From positions 1 through 47,579 of the forward strand of contig CAYMEV010000009.1 of the NCBI GenBank assembly GCA_964389675.1: a DNA stretch of 47,579 bases. The letters run 5' to 3'. Source of the stretch: CAYMEV01 sp964389675 [NCBI: uncultured Candidatus Sumerlaeota bacterium] (GTDB lineage: Bacteria > CAYMEV01). Numbering within the stretch: position 1 is the first letter of the stretch; each line of letters opens with the position of its first letter. Made by a program: the position numbers and the translations under genes. Below, piece by piece: positions 22,770-31,044 of this stretch. Below the pieces are notes generated by a model. That model was not told where the DNA came from and made no database searches. It was given only the letters and a program-made list of their open reading frames with translations.

Positions 22770-24875
22770 CTATTGTTCAAAACTGATTATTTTCCCGTCC
22801 ATATGGGCAGGCCTGTCAATCCCGAATAATGAAAGGACAGTCGGTGCAATATCCATTATATTAAGCTCATCATCCCTGATTTTTTTATTGCAAAAGAAAA
22901 TCCCTGGAACATCTTCAGGATTTACGCTGTGATCACCTGACCATAAGTTTGTATTATCTTCAAATATTTCTTCCGATATCTTTCCTTTTACTGAATCCCA
23001 CGAAGCCCTGTATCCTTCCCTATAACCTACAATAATGTCCGGTGCATTCGGTGTATAGGGCCCGTTGAATATCTCTGACTTTCTGTAGACCTTATTTATG
23101 CATCTCTGACCGGTATTTGGGTCAACCAGTGCCTCCAGCCCCTGAATTATCTTCTGCATTGTCTCCTCTATATCCTTTTCTTCCAGTATGCCTTCTGATT
23201 CTCTTTTCTTTATATTCAGATAAACACCCCCAAGGCCAAATCCGTATGCCATGGTGCGTGACCAGTCAACACCCTTATACCACTCGCCTGGAGGGGTATT
23301 GTCCTTCATTGAAAGAAGACCATTTTGCATAAGCCAGGCATTAAGGTTTATTCCCCTCTTAAACTGTTTGAATCCATGATCACTGATAATAAAAAGATAT
23401 TCATCATCTCCCATATCCTCCATGACTTTTCCGACAACAACATCCATCTTTTTATAGAGTTCCCTTATAATATCCTGTTTTGACCCTATATCCAGGCCCA
23501 TGTTGGCAGGATGCTCCTCATCAAGGTATCTGAAAAACATATGCTGCATCCTGTCTGTAGTGTCAAACACGCATACAACAACACCTTCCCTTATCTTTTT
23601 GAGAGAATCAAAAAGCATAAGCTCTCTTTCATTATGTATATCATATGTCTGCTTGATAAAGATATCATCGTCAATGATACCCTCACTCAGAGCCCATGTG
23701 TCTTCAGCAAGACCCAGGGTAGCATATTTGCCGAATTTTTTCGCCAGGTATATCGAATAGATAACTGGATTGCTGACTGGCATGGCAGGGTTCTCAGGAT
23801 CTATATTAATCGGTGTTACATAAAGCTCAAAATCTGGGGCTGTACTCTTGAGAAAGAACCTGGCAATCCCCCTGGCCTTGACCATAGGTGCCATCTTAAA
23901 GCTTATTTCTATCCAGTCGGTGTACTCCCCGGCCTTCAGCCTGTATTCTTTTTTATCCAGGACAAGAATTGCGTTATTATCATCCAGTATTTTCACCCTG
24001 AAATTTGTCCTTGCAAACTCCTGATCCTCTCTCATTGAATTTTCAGGCCCCTTCAGGTAGCTTGACACAATCCCGTTTTCAGAGGATACCTCTATTATCT
24101 GGCCACCCTCCTCTATATTCCTGTTCCTGTCTTTTCTTGATGTATAGAAAGTGAATGTACCCTGTGTGCCAAGTATATCAGGAACACACATTGCAGAGAG
24201 GCTTATGCCTTTGTGCTTTTCAGGGGGAAATGTTATTGGAACCCTCAGGATTATATTGTCTATTCCAAAATCTCCCAGGTATTTCCAGAATGGAATACTC
24301 TTCCTCATTAGAGTAATTACCGGCTTGCTCAGGGGGATTTTGTATTTCCCGATCTTCAGGCTTCTTTTGGAACCCTCTATATGCGTTGAGGAAAGGTCAG
24401 GCAGATATGTTGCCTTATCCCTGGAAAGAAAATCAAATATATTATGCTTCCCGGGATTACAGCCTGTCTGAAAACTGCTCCATGCAACAGGGCTTATGGC
24501 AGGCCTGGTGGTCTGCAGTTTGCTGAATGCATATTTTTCTGATATATTTTTAAGATTTGGAAGAATACCTTCATCTATGTACTTTCTCGTCAGGTCAGGG
24601 TCCATTCCGTCAAATCCGATCACAACAACCCTCTTTGTCCTTGAGTTTTTGATAATCCTGCGCTTCTTGTAGGATTTATATATATATCGTATCGGGTATG
24701 TCAGCAGAGAGAAGAAAACCAGAAAGAATGTTATAAACACCACAAAAAAGCTCGAGATAAATGCAAATCCTGCTCCTGGGCCCACATATGCATGTGAATA
24801 ATGAGCACATCCAAGGATAATAAAGAATAAAAAGAAAGTTAACCTGAAAGCAATTATTCTTATCTTAATGTTCAT
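22770..24875 (-). CDS. Membrane-anchored alkaline-phosphatase-superfamily phosphodiesterase
   Basis: 701 residues. N-terminal signal-like helix and the motif AYVGPGAGFAF (29-39), then a long helix and a basic PIRYIYKSYKKRR boundary. The large domain is a type I phosphodiesterase/nucleotide pyrophosphatase: VVVIGFDGMDPDLTRKYI (metal Asp89), TRPAISPVAWSSFQTGCNPG with probable nucleophile Ser128, VFDTTDRMQHMFF (Asp/His metal ligands), FIISDHGFKQF and LWSGDHSVNPEDVPGIF. All metal-ligand motifs appear intact. Relatives hydrolyse or transfer phosphodiesters, often on envelope lipids or glycans. First gene of a four-gene operon with an RHH-like, a membrane and an APS-kinase-like protein. A paralogue without the N-terminal module is at 38398-39687. 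Confidence 0.85.
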   Translation of the reverse strand: MNIKIRIIAFRLTFFLFFIILGCAHYSHAYVGPGAGFAFISSFFVVFITFFLVFFSLLTYPIRYIYKSYKKRRIIKNSRTKRVVVIGFDGMDPDLTRKYIDEGILPNLKNISEKYAFSKLQTTRPAISPVAWSSFQTGCNPGKHNIFDFLSRDKATYLPDLSSTHIEGSKRSLKIGKYKIPLSKPVITLMRKSIPFWKYLGDFGIDNIILRVPITFPPEKHKGISLSAMCVPDILGTQGTFTFYTSRKDRNRNIEEGGQIIEVSSENGIVSSYLKGPENSMREDQEFARTNFRVKILDDNNAILVLDKKEYRLKAGEYTDWIEISFKMAPMVKARGIARFFLKSTAPDFELYVTPINIDPENPAMPVSNPVIYSIYLAKKFGKYATLGLAEDTWALSEGIIDDDIFIKQTYDIHNERELMLFDSLKKIREGVVVCVFDTTDRMQHMFFRYLDEEHPANMGLDIGSKQDIIRELYKKMDVVVGKVMEDMGDDEYLFIISDHGFKQFKRGINLNAWLMQNGLLSMKDNTPPGEWYKGVDWSRTMAYGFGLGGVYLNIKKRESEGILEEKDIEETMQKIIQGLEALVDPNTGQRCINKVYRKSEIFNGPYTPNAPDIIVGYREGYRASWDSVKGKISEEIFEDNTNLWSGDHSVNPEDVPGIFFCNKKIRDDELNIMDIAPTVLSLFGIDRPAHMDGKIISFEQ

Positions 24876-24916
24876 ATAATATATTCCTGTTTTAATAAAA
24901 AGCCTACGAGCGTAAA

Positions 24917-24944
24917 GTTATAATTGTTTAATAAATTATATCAA
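24917..24944 (-). promoter_or_regulatory. Promoter of the AlkP cluster
   Basis: On the minus strand TTGATA (24944-24939) and TATAAC (24922-24917) with a 16-base spacer, about 42 bases ahead of the ATG at 24875. Good match to sigma70 consensus. Confidence 0.45.
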
Positions 24945-24988
24945 GAAAAAAGGTCTATTCTGTCAAAACAAAATAGAAATGAATCAAA

Positions 24989-25014
24989 AGGGACGGTTCC
25001 TTTTGTTTCATAAA
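24989..25014. repeat. REP-like palindromic element, copy 1
   Basis: A near-palindrome, CAAAAGGGACGG followed by TTCCTTTTGTTTCA. A related copy lies on the opposite strand at 26729-26754. The GGGACGGTTCCTTTT pattern resembles short intergenic repeats that I have seen in other genomes; the family is not certain. Confidence 0.4.
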
Positions 25015-25036
25015 CGGCCCATCAGAAACTAAGGAG

Positions 25037-25064
25037 AAAAAAAGCAGGGGGCTGCGCCCCCTGC
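25037..25064 (-). terminator. Rho-independent terminator of the DUF5648/DUF1566 gene
   Basis: Read on the minus strand: 9-bp GC stem (25064-25056 with 25052-25044), 3-base loop and seven or more T. Lies 32 bases past the stop of the gene at 25096-26586. Confidence 0.9.
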
Positions 25065-25095
25065 AACCCTAAAGTATCAAATTTCCAAATAATCT

Positions 25096-26586
25096 CTATT
25101 GTCCTCCTCGGACAGGCCAGGCATAGTGCGTGCCCGTCTTATAGCCACAGTACACATAGCCGCTGTCCAGGTTCACGTACCACGCACCGTCAGTAACGTC
25201 CGCAAGGGTAGTAGACGACCAGTAGTGGTAGGACTGAACACCGGTAAAGGGATGACCGTCAGGCAGTGCAGCACCATAGTGTGCAATATCTATAAGGCTG
25301 TGAAGCTCAAGGATATTGGGCAATCTCCAGTCATCATGGCCTGCGTGATCAAGGGCATTACAGTAATCAATCGCATCATCCCATGTCTTATACCCGTCAA
25401 TATTGGCATCTTTAGCCCACATAAGGCCTGTAAGGTTATCCGTTACCGTCCCGTCTCCATTATCAGTAAAACGCGGTACAGGCAAGGATACACCCATCTG
25501 ATAGTCTCCGTCGTCTCCCGTCCTGTAGGATGTCGACTGACCTGTCCTGGGAACTGGAGCAGGACCGTGCGATACGCCCCGCACTGCCCAGGTATAGATA
25601 GTATTTGTCTTATCAGCAAACCATGAATCTCCATAATCAATACCAACATACCACACAATATCTGTATCGCCTGCATAAGTAGAGGATGACCAGTACCAGT
25701 TCTGAACATTTATAAAGGGATGGCCGTCAGGAAGCCCCGGGCTGTATTCTCCCCTGTCCAAAAGGCTAAAAAGCTCACGCCTGTTAGGAAGCCGCCAGTC
25801 ATCACGGCCCCCATGGGTAAGTGAATTGCACCAGTCTATGGCATCATCCCAGGTTTTTTGCCCGTCAATATTAGCATTCTTTGTCCACATCAGCCCTGTT
25901 AATTTGTCTGTTACTGTCCCATTACCATGGTCAGTAAAACGCGGCACTGGCCACTGGACTCCCATCTGATAATCTCCGTCATCTCCATCACGATAGGGTG
26001 TCGTCTGCCCTGTCCTGGGTACAGGGGCAAAAGTGCTCTCCTGATGGGGATATACATAAAAGGATATTCCCTCATAGGTCCAGTTGGGAAGCTGCATTAC
26101 TGTATCCCTCTCATGTTCGCTGATCGTATAGAGGTGACCACCACGGACATGGTTGAAAAAACGGTATACAGGTGTGGTATCTGTTGCAAAGCTTGCATAT
26201 ACATAGTATTTAATGCCTTCATAGTTGTAATGGTCAAGCTGCATTACTTCATCTCTCTCTGCTTCATTTATCGTGTAGAAGTGTATACCTGTCCTGGTAT
26301 TGAAAAAACGGTATACAGCACAGGTTCCTTCTGCCTGTGTCTCATGGACATCAAATTTTATCCCCTCATATGTCCACTGGGGCAAATTCTCCATTATATA
26401 GTCCCTTTCCACTTCCGATATGGTGTAGAGATGACCGCCCCTGGCCGTATTGAAAAAACGGTATACCGGTACCTGTCCGTCACGGCTGTTAAAGAACATC
26501 TCCAGTATACCATCGCCTGACTGATAACCTGAAAGCAGAACAGATAAAAACAGTAATGCCAGAATACAAAAAATTGCCCGCCTCAT
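25096..26586 (-). CDS. Secreted protein with three DUF5648 and two DUF1566 modules
   Basis: 496 residues. Signal peptide (about 1-20, CILALLFLSVLLSGYQ), then three DUF5648-type repeats (about 38-185) with VYRFFN, HLYTISE/HFYTINE, ERD and YEG motifs. Two copies of a DUF1566 (Lcl C-terminal) domain follow (about 192-340 and 345-496). Each starts VPRTGQ-T/S-x-x-YR-x-GDDGDYQMG and contains TDKLTGLMW/TDNLTGLMW, WDDAIDWCN/WDDAIDYCN, DDWRLPN and W-Y-WSSS-type motifs. DUF1566 modules resemble formylglycine-/C-type-lectin-like surface domains. No enzymatic motif is recognised, so ligand binding or adhesion is inferred. It has its own terminator. The ribosome binding site is GGAGGGATAA. Confidence 0.85.
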   Translation of the reverse strand: MRRAIFCILALLFLSVLLSGYQSGDGILEMFFNSRDGQVPVYRFFNTARGGHLYTISEVERDYIMENLPQWTYEGIKFDVHETQAEGTCAVYRFFNTRTGIHFYTINEAERDEVMQLDHYNYEGIKYYVYASFATDTTPVYRFFNHVRGGHLYTISEHERDTVMQLPNWTYEGISFYVYPHQESTFAPVPRTGQTTPYRDGDDGDYQMGVQWPVPRFTDHGNGTVTDKLTGLMWTKNANIDGQKTWDDAIDWCNSLTHGGRDDWRLPNRRELFSLLDRGEYSPGLPDGHPFINVQNWYWSSSTYAGDTDIVWYVGIDYGDSWFADKTNTIYTWAVRGVSHGPAPVPRTGQSTSYRTGDDGDYQMGVSLPVPRFTDNGDGTVTDNLTGLMWAKDANIDGYKTWDDAIDYCNALDHAGHDDWRLPNILELHSLIDIAHYGAALPDGHPFTGVQSYHYWSSTTLADVTDGAWYVNLDSGYVYCGYKTGTHYAWPVRGGQ

Positions 26587-26728
26587 TTATCCCTCCTTAT
26601 TCTCCTGGTATATAATAAACATTTTTATTCTGAAAATCAGATGCATAGTCCCATACCCCGTAAATAATTTGCTGATTCAGATATCTATTATAATACATTA
26701 CGATAACTTAGCCAAATAGAGAACCCCT

Positions 26729-26754
26729 GAAGTAAAAAGAACCTTCCCTTTTGC
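26729..26754. repeat. REP-like palindromic element, copy 2
   Basis: On the minus strand, GCAAAAGGGAAGGTTCTTTT followed by TACTTC, matching copy 1 at 24989-25014 in most positions. It starts just past the stop of the gene at 26756-28261 and may act as its terminator. Confidence 0.4.
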
Positions 26755-26755
26755 T

Positions 26756-28261
26756 TCATTCTGTCTTTTCCCTCTTAATAGGACCGTCAGTGTGCTTCAG
26801 CTTCTTTTTTTCAGTGACAGAATTCTCTTTTGCATCTTTTATCTGCTCTTTTTTTTCCTGGACCGGGGCCTTCTTTTTCTGCACATTCACTTCTTTCATT
26901 ATCTGGCTCTGTTTTGTCTTTAATGACTCCTTCTGGCTTTTATCAAGCTTTGGAATGATCGCCTCAAACTTTTCGGAGGTACCGGTATCCAGTCCGGCTT
27001 TCTCAAGGTCAGCTGTCTTGATCGTAAGCCTTTCTGCCGGCATGACCTTCTCCAGAAACTTTGCCCCGTCCTGGAACTCCTGTACCTGCGAGGATTGCAG
27101 TTTCGGTTTTATCTTTGAGCTGAATATGCTGTCAGGAAGCACTCTCATCGATACATCACTTGAAACAAAATCCTTGGATGTTACAAATACATATGGATTA
27201 TATGACGGATGAGAATAATCATAATTATAATTCCTTATCCGGCTATGATACACATGAGGCAATGGAGCAGGCCTCCAGCCTACATAACCCCTGATATAGT
27301 AAAAGACCACCATTGGCGGGTGCCATTCAAAATCCGGCAGCCATACCCATCCGTACCAGTAGTCAAAATACCAGTATCCGTAATAATAGGTCAGATTCCA
27401 GGGCTCGAAAGATATCCATATCCAGTTCCTTATACCGGGGGACCACCTCCAGTAACCATGGACAAATGGCCTCCACTGGTAAGATACATAGGGTTTCCAG
27501 ACCCTTACTCCGCCTATAAACACCCAGTAGCCGTAAGGATTCAGATAATGGTCAAATACCGTATTATAGCTTTCAGTTTCTTCCTGTCCAAGGACATAAA
27601 GCTCGGATGAATGATAATAAAACGGGAAATTGAACCTGATCACCGCACCATTCAGGTCATCAATGAAATATTCAATCGTTCTTTCAAAATTCCTGAAATC
27701 TTCAGATATCTGATCATAAGGAATACGGTAAATTGCGTCACTGCTGCCACGGTATATATTCCTGCTATTTCTGTATATTTGATTCCTCCCTGCAAGCACC
27801 AGCGGGAAATCACTCCCATAACCGAATCCTGAGCTGCTTATAAATGAGTATACAGGGTGGTATTCCGGCCAGTAACTGCTCCATAATGGTATCTGGCTTT
27901 CACGGTAGCTGAAACTTAATCTCCTGTCCCTGCTTGCGATTGCAAAGAGAAATACAGGGCCGCCTGCATCCGCCAGGACATTGTAATACCTTGTCAGAAA
28001 TATGCTCCCTGGCCTGACATAATTACTTTGAGTATCGCTGTTAGGGAATAATATCCTCACATCGCCATCCATATCCAGCCCGTAAACAATAAGGTAAGAC
28101 GGCTCCGAGACAGTAACCCTTATGTCAACGCTCTGCCCCTTTCTGTATATATTGCCTTCTATCTGGCCTGAAAGATCAATCCTCACACCTGATGCATATG
28201 AACTGAGGCTTATAGCAATTAGCAGGCAAAGCATAAAAAAGTATAATCTGTGTTTTAACAT
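26756..28261 (-). CDS. Exported DUF4384/DUF6600 protein
   Basis: 501 residues. Signal peptide (about 1-24). An N-terminal DUF4384-like beta domain (about 28-135) has QSVDIRVTVSEPSYLIVYGL and GDVRILFPNSD. The centre is extremely rich in Trp, Tyr and Pro (about 240-375), with the DUF6600 phrases YGYWVFIGGVRVWKPYVSYQ, WRPFVHGYWRWSPG, WVWLPDFEWHPP and GYVGWRPAPLPHVY. The C-terminus (about 420-501) is charged and Lys/Glu-rich. It is a paralogue of the protein at 31572-33665. Function of DUF6600 proteins is not established; a stable surface or envelope layer component is conceivable. Confidence 0.8.
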   Translation of the reverse strand: MLKHRLYFFMLCLLIAISLSSYASGVRIDLSGQIEGNIYRKGQSVDIRVTVSEPSYLIVYGLDMDGDVRILFPNSDTQSNYVRPGSIFLTRYYNVLADAGGPVFLFAIASRDRRLSFSYRESQIPLWSSYWPEYHPVYSFISSSGFGYGSDFPLVLAGRNQIYRNSRNIYRGSSDAIYRIPYDQISEDFRNFERTIEYFIDDLNGAVIRFNFPFYYHSSELYVLGQEETESYNTVFDHYLNPYGYWVFIGGVRVWKPYVSYQWRPFVHGYWRWSPGIRNWIWISFEPWNLTYYYGYWYFDYWYGWVWLPDFEWHPPMVVFYYIRGYVGWRPAPLPHVYHSRIRNYNYDYSHPSYNPYVFVTSKDFVSSDVSMRVLPDSIFSSKIKPKLQSSQVQEFQDGAKFLEKVMPAERLTIKTADLEKAGLDTGTSEKFEAIIPKLDKSQKESLKTKQSQIMKEVNVQKKKAPVQEKKEQIKDAKENSVTEKKKLKHTDGPIKREKTE

Positions 28262-28292
28262 TTTTTACCCCTCCATTTTTTTCCTGTATTCA

Positions 28293-28321
28293 ATTATACC
28301 ACATAATAATCCATCTTATAA
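28293..28321 (-). promoter_or_regulatory. Extended -10 promoter for the DUF4384/DUF6600 gene
   Basis: On the minus strand TTATAA (28321-28316), 17-base spacer, TATAAT (28298-28293) preceded by TGG, an extended -10. About 32 bases before the ATG at 28261. Confidence 0.5.
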
Positions 28322-28423
28322 GGATAAGCATTAAAATATTTTATAAATCCAATAAAAAAAGCAAGCCTTGATAGACTGAATAAAATGCATTTACAGAAAA
28401 ATTTAAAAAAACTGCAAAATCCA

Positions 28424-28453
28424 TTGGGATAATCTGAAATTATATGGTAATAT
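28424..28453 (+). promoter_or_regulatory. Promoter for the tandem DUF4139-type genes
   Basis: TTGGGA (28424-28429), 18-base spacer, TAATAT (28448-28453) preceded by TGG (extended -10). About 37 bases ahead of ATG 28490. Shares the divergent intergenic region with the minus-strand promoter at 28293-28321. Confidence 0.4.
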
Positions 28454-28489
28454 ATGGGCACATAATGATTTTTTCAGGAGGTATGCAAT

Positions 28490-29614
28490 ATGTCATTTAG
28501 AAGAATTCTTCTGATTCTGATTCTTGCAGTCCTGACATGCGCACCAGTTTCTGCCAGGATAAAGCTTGTAGCAGTTCCAGAGAGGGACAGGGCCGTGGTA
28601 AGGCTTGACAACCCTATAGCGACCTTTGTTGAGGAAGAGCGTGTACTCCAGCTGCAGGAGGGCATAAACAAGGTCGATTTTTCTTGGAGGGGAGTGATGA
28701 TAGACCCTGATTCCATACGTATAAGGATTTTGTCAAACCCGGGTGAGGTGACACTGTTAAGTGTCAGCTATCCTCCGGACGAGAACGCCCTTGTATGGGA
28801 GATAAGCAGCACAAAAGCAAGGGAGGAAAAGATCAGGATTGGCTATATACTTTATAATATAGACCAGCTTGTTACATACAAAATGATAGCTGATAAGGAT
28901 GAAAAAAAGGTCAATATGCAGTCTTTCATGGTACTAAGGAACTTTTCAGGGGAAGATTTTAGCGATGCCGGTTTTTATCCTGATTATGGGGATTCATTTC
29001 AGAATTCTACGCAGCATGAAGAGACTAAGCAGTTTTTATTCCTGAAGAAGGATACTGTCCCCATTGAGAAAGTATTTACCTTTGACGCAGGCATACTCCC
29101 ATGGGACCCATCCAAAGAGGATACAAATGTAGGTATTCCGGTAACATACATCATAAGAAACAACCAGGCCTCAGGTTTGGGAGATCATAGCCTGTGGGGA
29201 GGCAAGGCACGTATATTCCAGGATGACGGCAAAGATTCAACGATTTTTCTTGGTGAGGATTATGCCTCCTTTACCCCTGCCGGCAAAAAGATGGAGCTGA
29301 AGATTGGAGAAAGCAGGGATATTGTTGTTACCCAGCATAAGATTAAGGATACAAGGATCAACCTGAAGCATAATTCAAGCAACAGCGTGATACTGTACGA
29401 TACAGATGAGACTATCAGGGCAAAGATAGAAAATTTCCGTAATAAGCCGGTTGTGCTGACCCTTATAGAGCATATACCGGGCCAGTGGGACATGTCAGAA
29501 TCTACTCATGAGTATGTAAAGGAAAACGCAAATACGATCAGATTCCTTGTTTCAATACCGGCGCAGGGAGAAGAAACAGTAGTGTTCAACTATAACAGGA
29601 GGAATTTAAGATGA
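28490..29614 (+). CDS. Exported DUF4139-like protein, first of a tandem pair
   Basis: 374 residues. Signal peptide (about 1-22, LLILILAVLTCAPVSARI). The N-terminal half has LVAVPERDRAVVRLDNPIAT and DFSWRGVMIDPDSIRIRILS, the C-terminal half MELKIGESRDIVVTQHKIKD and VVLTLIEHIPGQWDMSES, matching the order of elements in its neighbour. Relation to DUF4139 (MuiA-like) proteins is best seen through that neighbour; this copy lacks the central ITYFTSGISWRAYY hallmark and has a shorter, diverged middle (KIRIGYILYNIDQLVTYKMI). It overlaps the next gene by ATGA. Role unknown; export to the periplasm or surface is likely. Confidence 0.7.
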   Translation: MSFRRILLILILAVLTCAPVSARIKLVAVPERDRAVVRLDNPIATFVEEERVLQLQEGINKVDFSWRGVMIDPDSIRIRILSNPGEVTLLSVSYPPDENALVWEISSTKAREEKIRIGYILYNIDQLVTYKMIADKDEKKVNMQSFMVLRNFSGEDFSDAGFYPDYGDSFQNSTQHEETKQFLFLKKDTVPIEKVFTFDAGILPWDPSKEDTNVGIPVTYIIRNNQASGLGDHSLWGGKARIFQDDGKDSTIFLGEDYASFTPAGKKMELKIGESRDIVVTQHKIKDTRINLKHNSSNSVILYDTDETIRAKIENFRNKPVVLTLIEHIPGQWDMSESTHEYVKENANTIRFLVSIPAQGEETVVFNYNRRNLR

Positions 29615-30960
29615 AGAGAATAACAGCCTTTATAGCAGTTTATATTATTCTTTTTGCAGCTTACCAGGCATATGCAAGGATAGACCTGGTAACGCTTCCT
29701 GAGAGAGACAGCGTTCAACTGACCATATATAACTCTTCAGATATAACCCTTGTCAGAGATAACCGAATGCTCACCATGAGCAAGGGGGAGAACACTCTTC
29801 AGTTCTCATGGGCAAATACGCTTATAGACCCGACCTCCATCGAGATTTTTGCCAGGGGCATGGCCAATAAGATAAATATAATGGAACTCAGTTTCCCTCC
29901 GAGGGTAAAAGACCTGGGACTGTGGAGGTTAGAAAGCGATTTTTCAGGAATGGCCCCTGTTGAAATAACCTATTTTACCTCAGGAATATCATGGCGGGCC
30001 TATTATATTGCCACACTCACACAGGATGAAAAGTCAATGGAGCTTAAAGGTTATGTCCGTGTTACAAATAACAGCGGTGAAGATTATGAAAATGCCCAGG
30101 TCAGGGTAATAGTAGGCAGAATAAACCTGCTGGACCAGATAGCAGAGCTGGCACGCAGGCAATATCCTTACGGAAGTCCTGTAAAGCAGCCGCAACAACC
30201 CCCCATGGTCCAGATGCAGTACGAAGAATCAGTGATGAGGGCAAAATCACAGGTTTACGGGGCAATGGATGAAGCAGCAGCAAAACCAAAAGAAATTATC
30301 AAGGAAGGGCTTTCAGAGTATTTTCTCTATACAATAGAAGGCACTGAAAATATCCCTAACGGGTGGTCCAAGAGGCTTATCTCTCTCAGACAATCAGACA
30401 TTCCGGTAGTCAATTTCTATAAATATGAAGAAGAGAGGTATGGCAGGAATGCAATCAGGTTTATAGCCTTCGCAAATGATAAGGAGCATAAGCTGGGAAA
30501 TGAACCTCTTCCCGACGGTATGGTAAAAGCATTTAAATCAGTAGATAATGAGAATTACCTCAGCTATATAGGTGCTGATAATACCAAGTACATCCCCATA
30601 GGCGAAAAGGTTGAGCTTAATATGGGACAGTCAAAGGATGTCGAGGTTGAGATAAAGATGATGGATTACAGGACAAAGAATTATCAGTTCAAGAACCCCG
30701 GCGGAAATATCTCAGGATGGGATGAAGAGAAGACATATGAGGTTGCCGTCAATAATTACCGGAAACTTCCTGTAAAGGTCGAGGTTACAAGAAACCTTCC
30801 CCATCAGTACTTTGAACTTAAGAAGAAGGGGGATTTTGGTGAATATGAAAAGGTTGACATGGATACAGTAAGGTTCACCGTTTCACTTTCCCCAAATTCA
30901 GTTAAGAAGTTTACCTATACAGTGACACAGTTTGAGGGCGACAGAAGAGAAGGCAAATAG
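29611..30960 (+). CDS. Exported DUF4139-family protein, second of a tandem pair
   Basis: 449 residues. Signal peptide (about 1-22, ending AYARI). Elements in order: VTLPERDSVQLTIYNSSDIT, LQFSWANTLIDPTSIEIFA, the DUF4139 hallmark ITYFTSGISWRAYYIATL, YVRVTNNSGEDYENAQVRVI, SLRQSDIPVVNFYKYEE, and VEVTRNLPHQYFEL near the end. An Ala/Gln/Pro-rich linker lies at about 190-230. DUF4139 proteins are often membrane-associated or secreted; MuiA family naming (mucoidy inhibitor) does not establish function. Overlaps the upstream paralogue by four bases, so the pair is an operon created by duplication. Confidence 0.78.
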   Translation: MKRITAFIAVYIILFAAYQAYARIDLVTLPERDSVQLTIYNSSDITLVRDNRMLTMSKGENTLQFSWANTLIDPTSIEIFARGMANKINIMELSFPPRVKDLGLWRLESDFSGMAPVEITYFTSGISWRAYYIATLTQDEKSMELKGYVRVTNNSGEDYENAQVRVIVGRINLLDQIAELARRQYPYGSPVKQPQQPPMVQMQYEESVMRAKSQVYGAMDEAAAKPKEIIKEGLSEYFLYTIEGTENIPNGWSKRLISLRQSDIPVVNFYKYEEERYGRNAIRFIAFANDKEHKLGNEPLPDGMVKAFKSVDNENYLSYIGADNTKYIPIGEKVELNMGQSKDVEVEIKMMDYRTKNYQFKNPGGNISGWDEEKTYEVAVNNYRKLPVKVEVTRNLPHQYFELKKKGDFGEYEKVDMDTVRFTVSLSPNSVKKFTYTVTQFEGDRREGK

Positions 30961-31044
30961 AAAGCCAGCTGGAGCTGGCAGGGCTGATAAAATATTTAAA
31001 TTGATTTATGTCATGCCCAAAACAGGGTTATAATTGAGAACATT

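Noticed and set aside
30964-30979. Small hairpin GCCAGCT/AGCTGGC after the second DUF4139 gene
   Set aside because: Loop of only two bases and no T-run, so not a convincing terminator.
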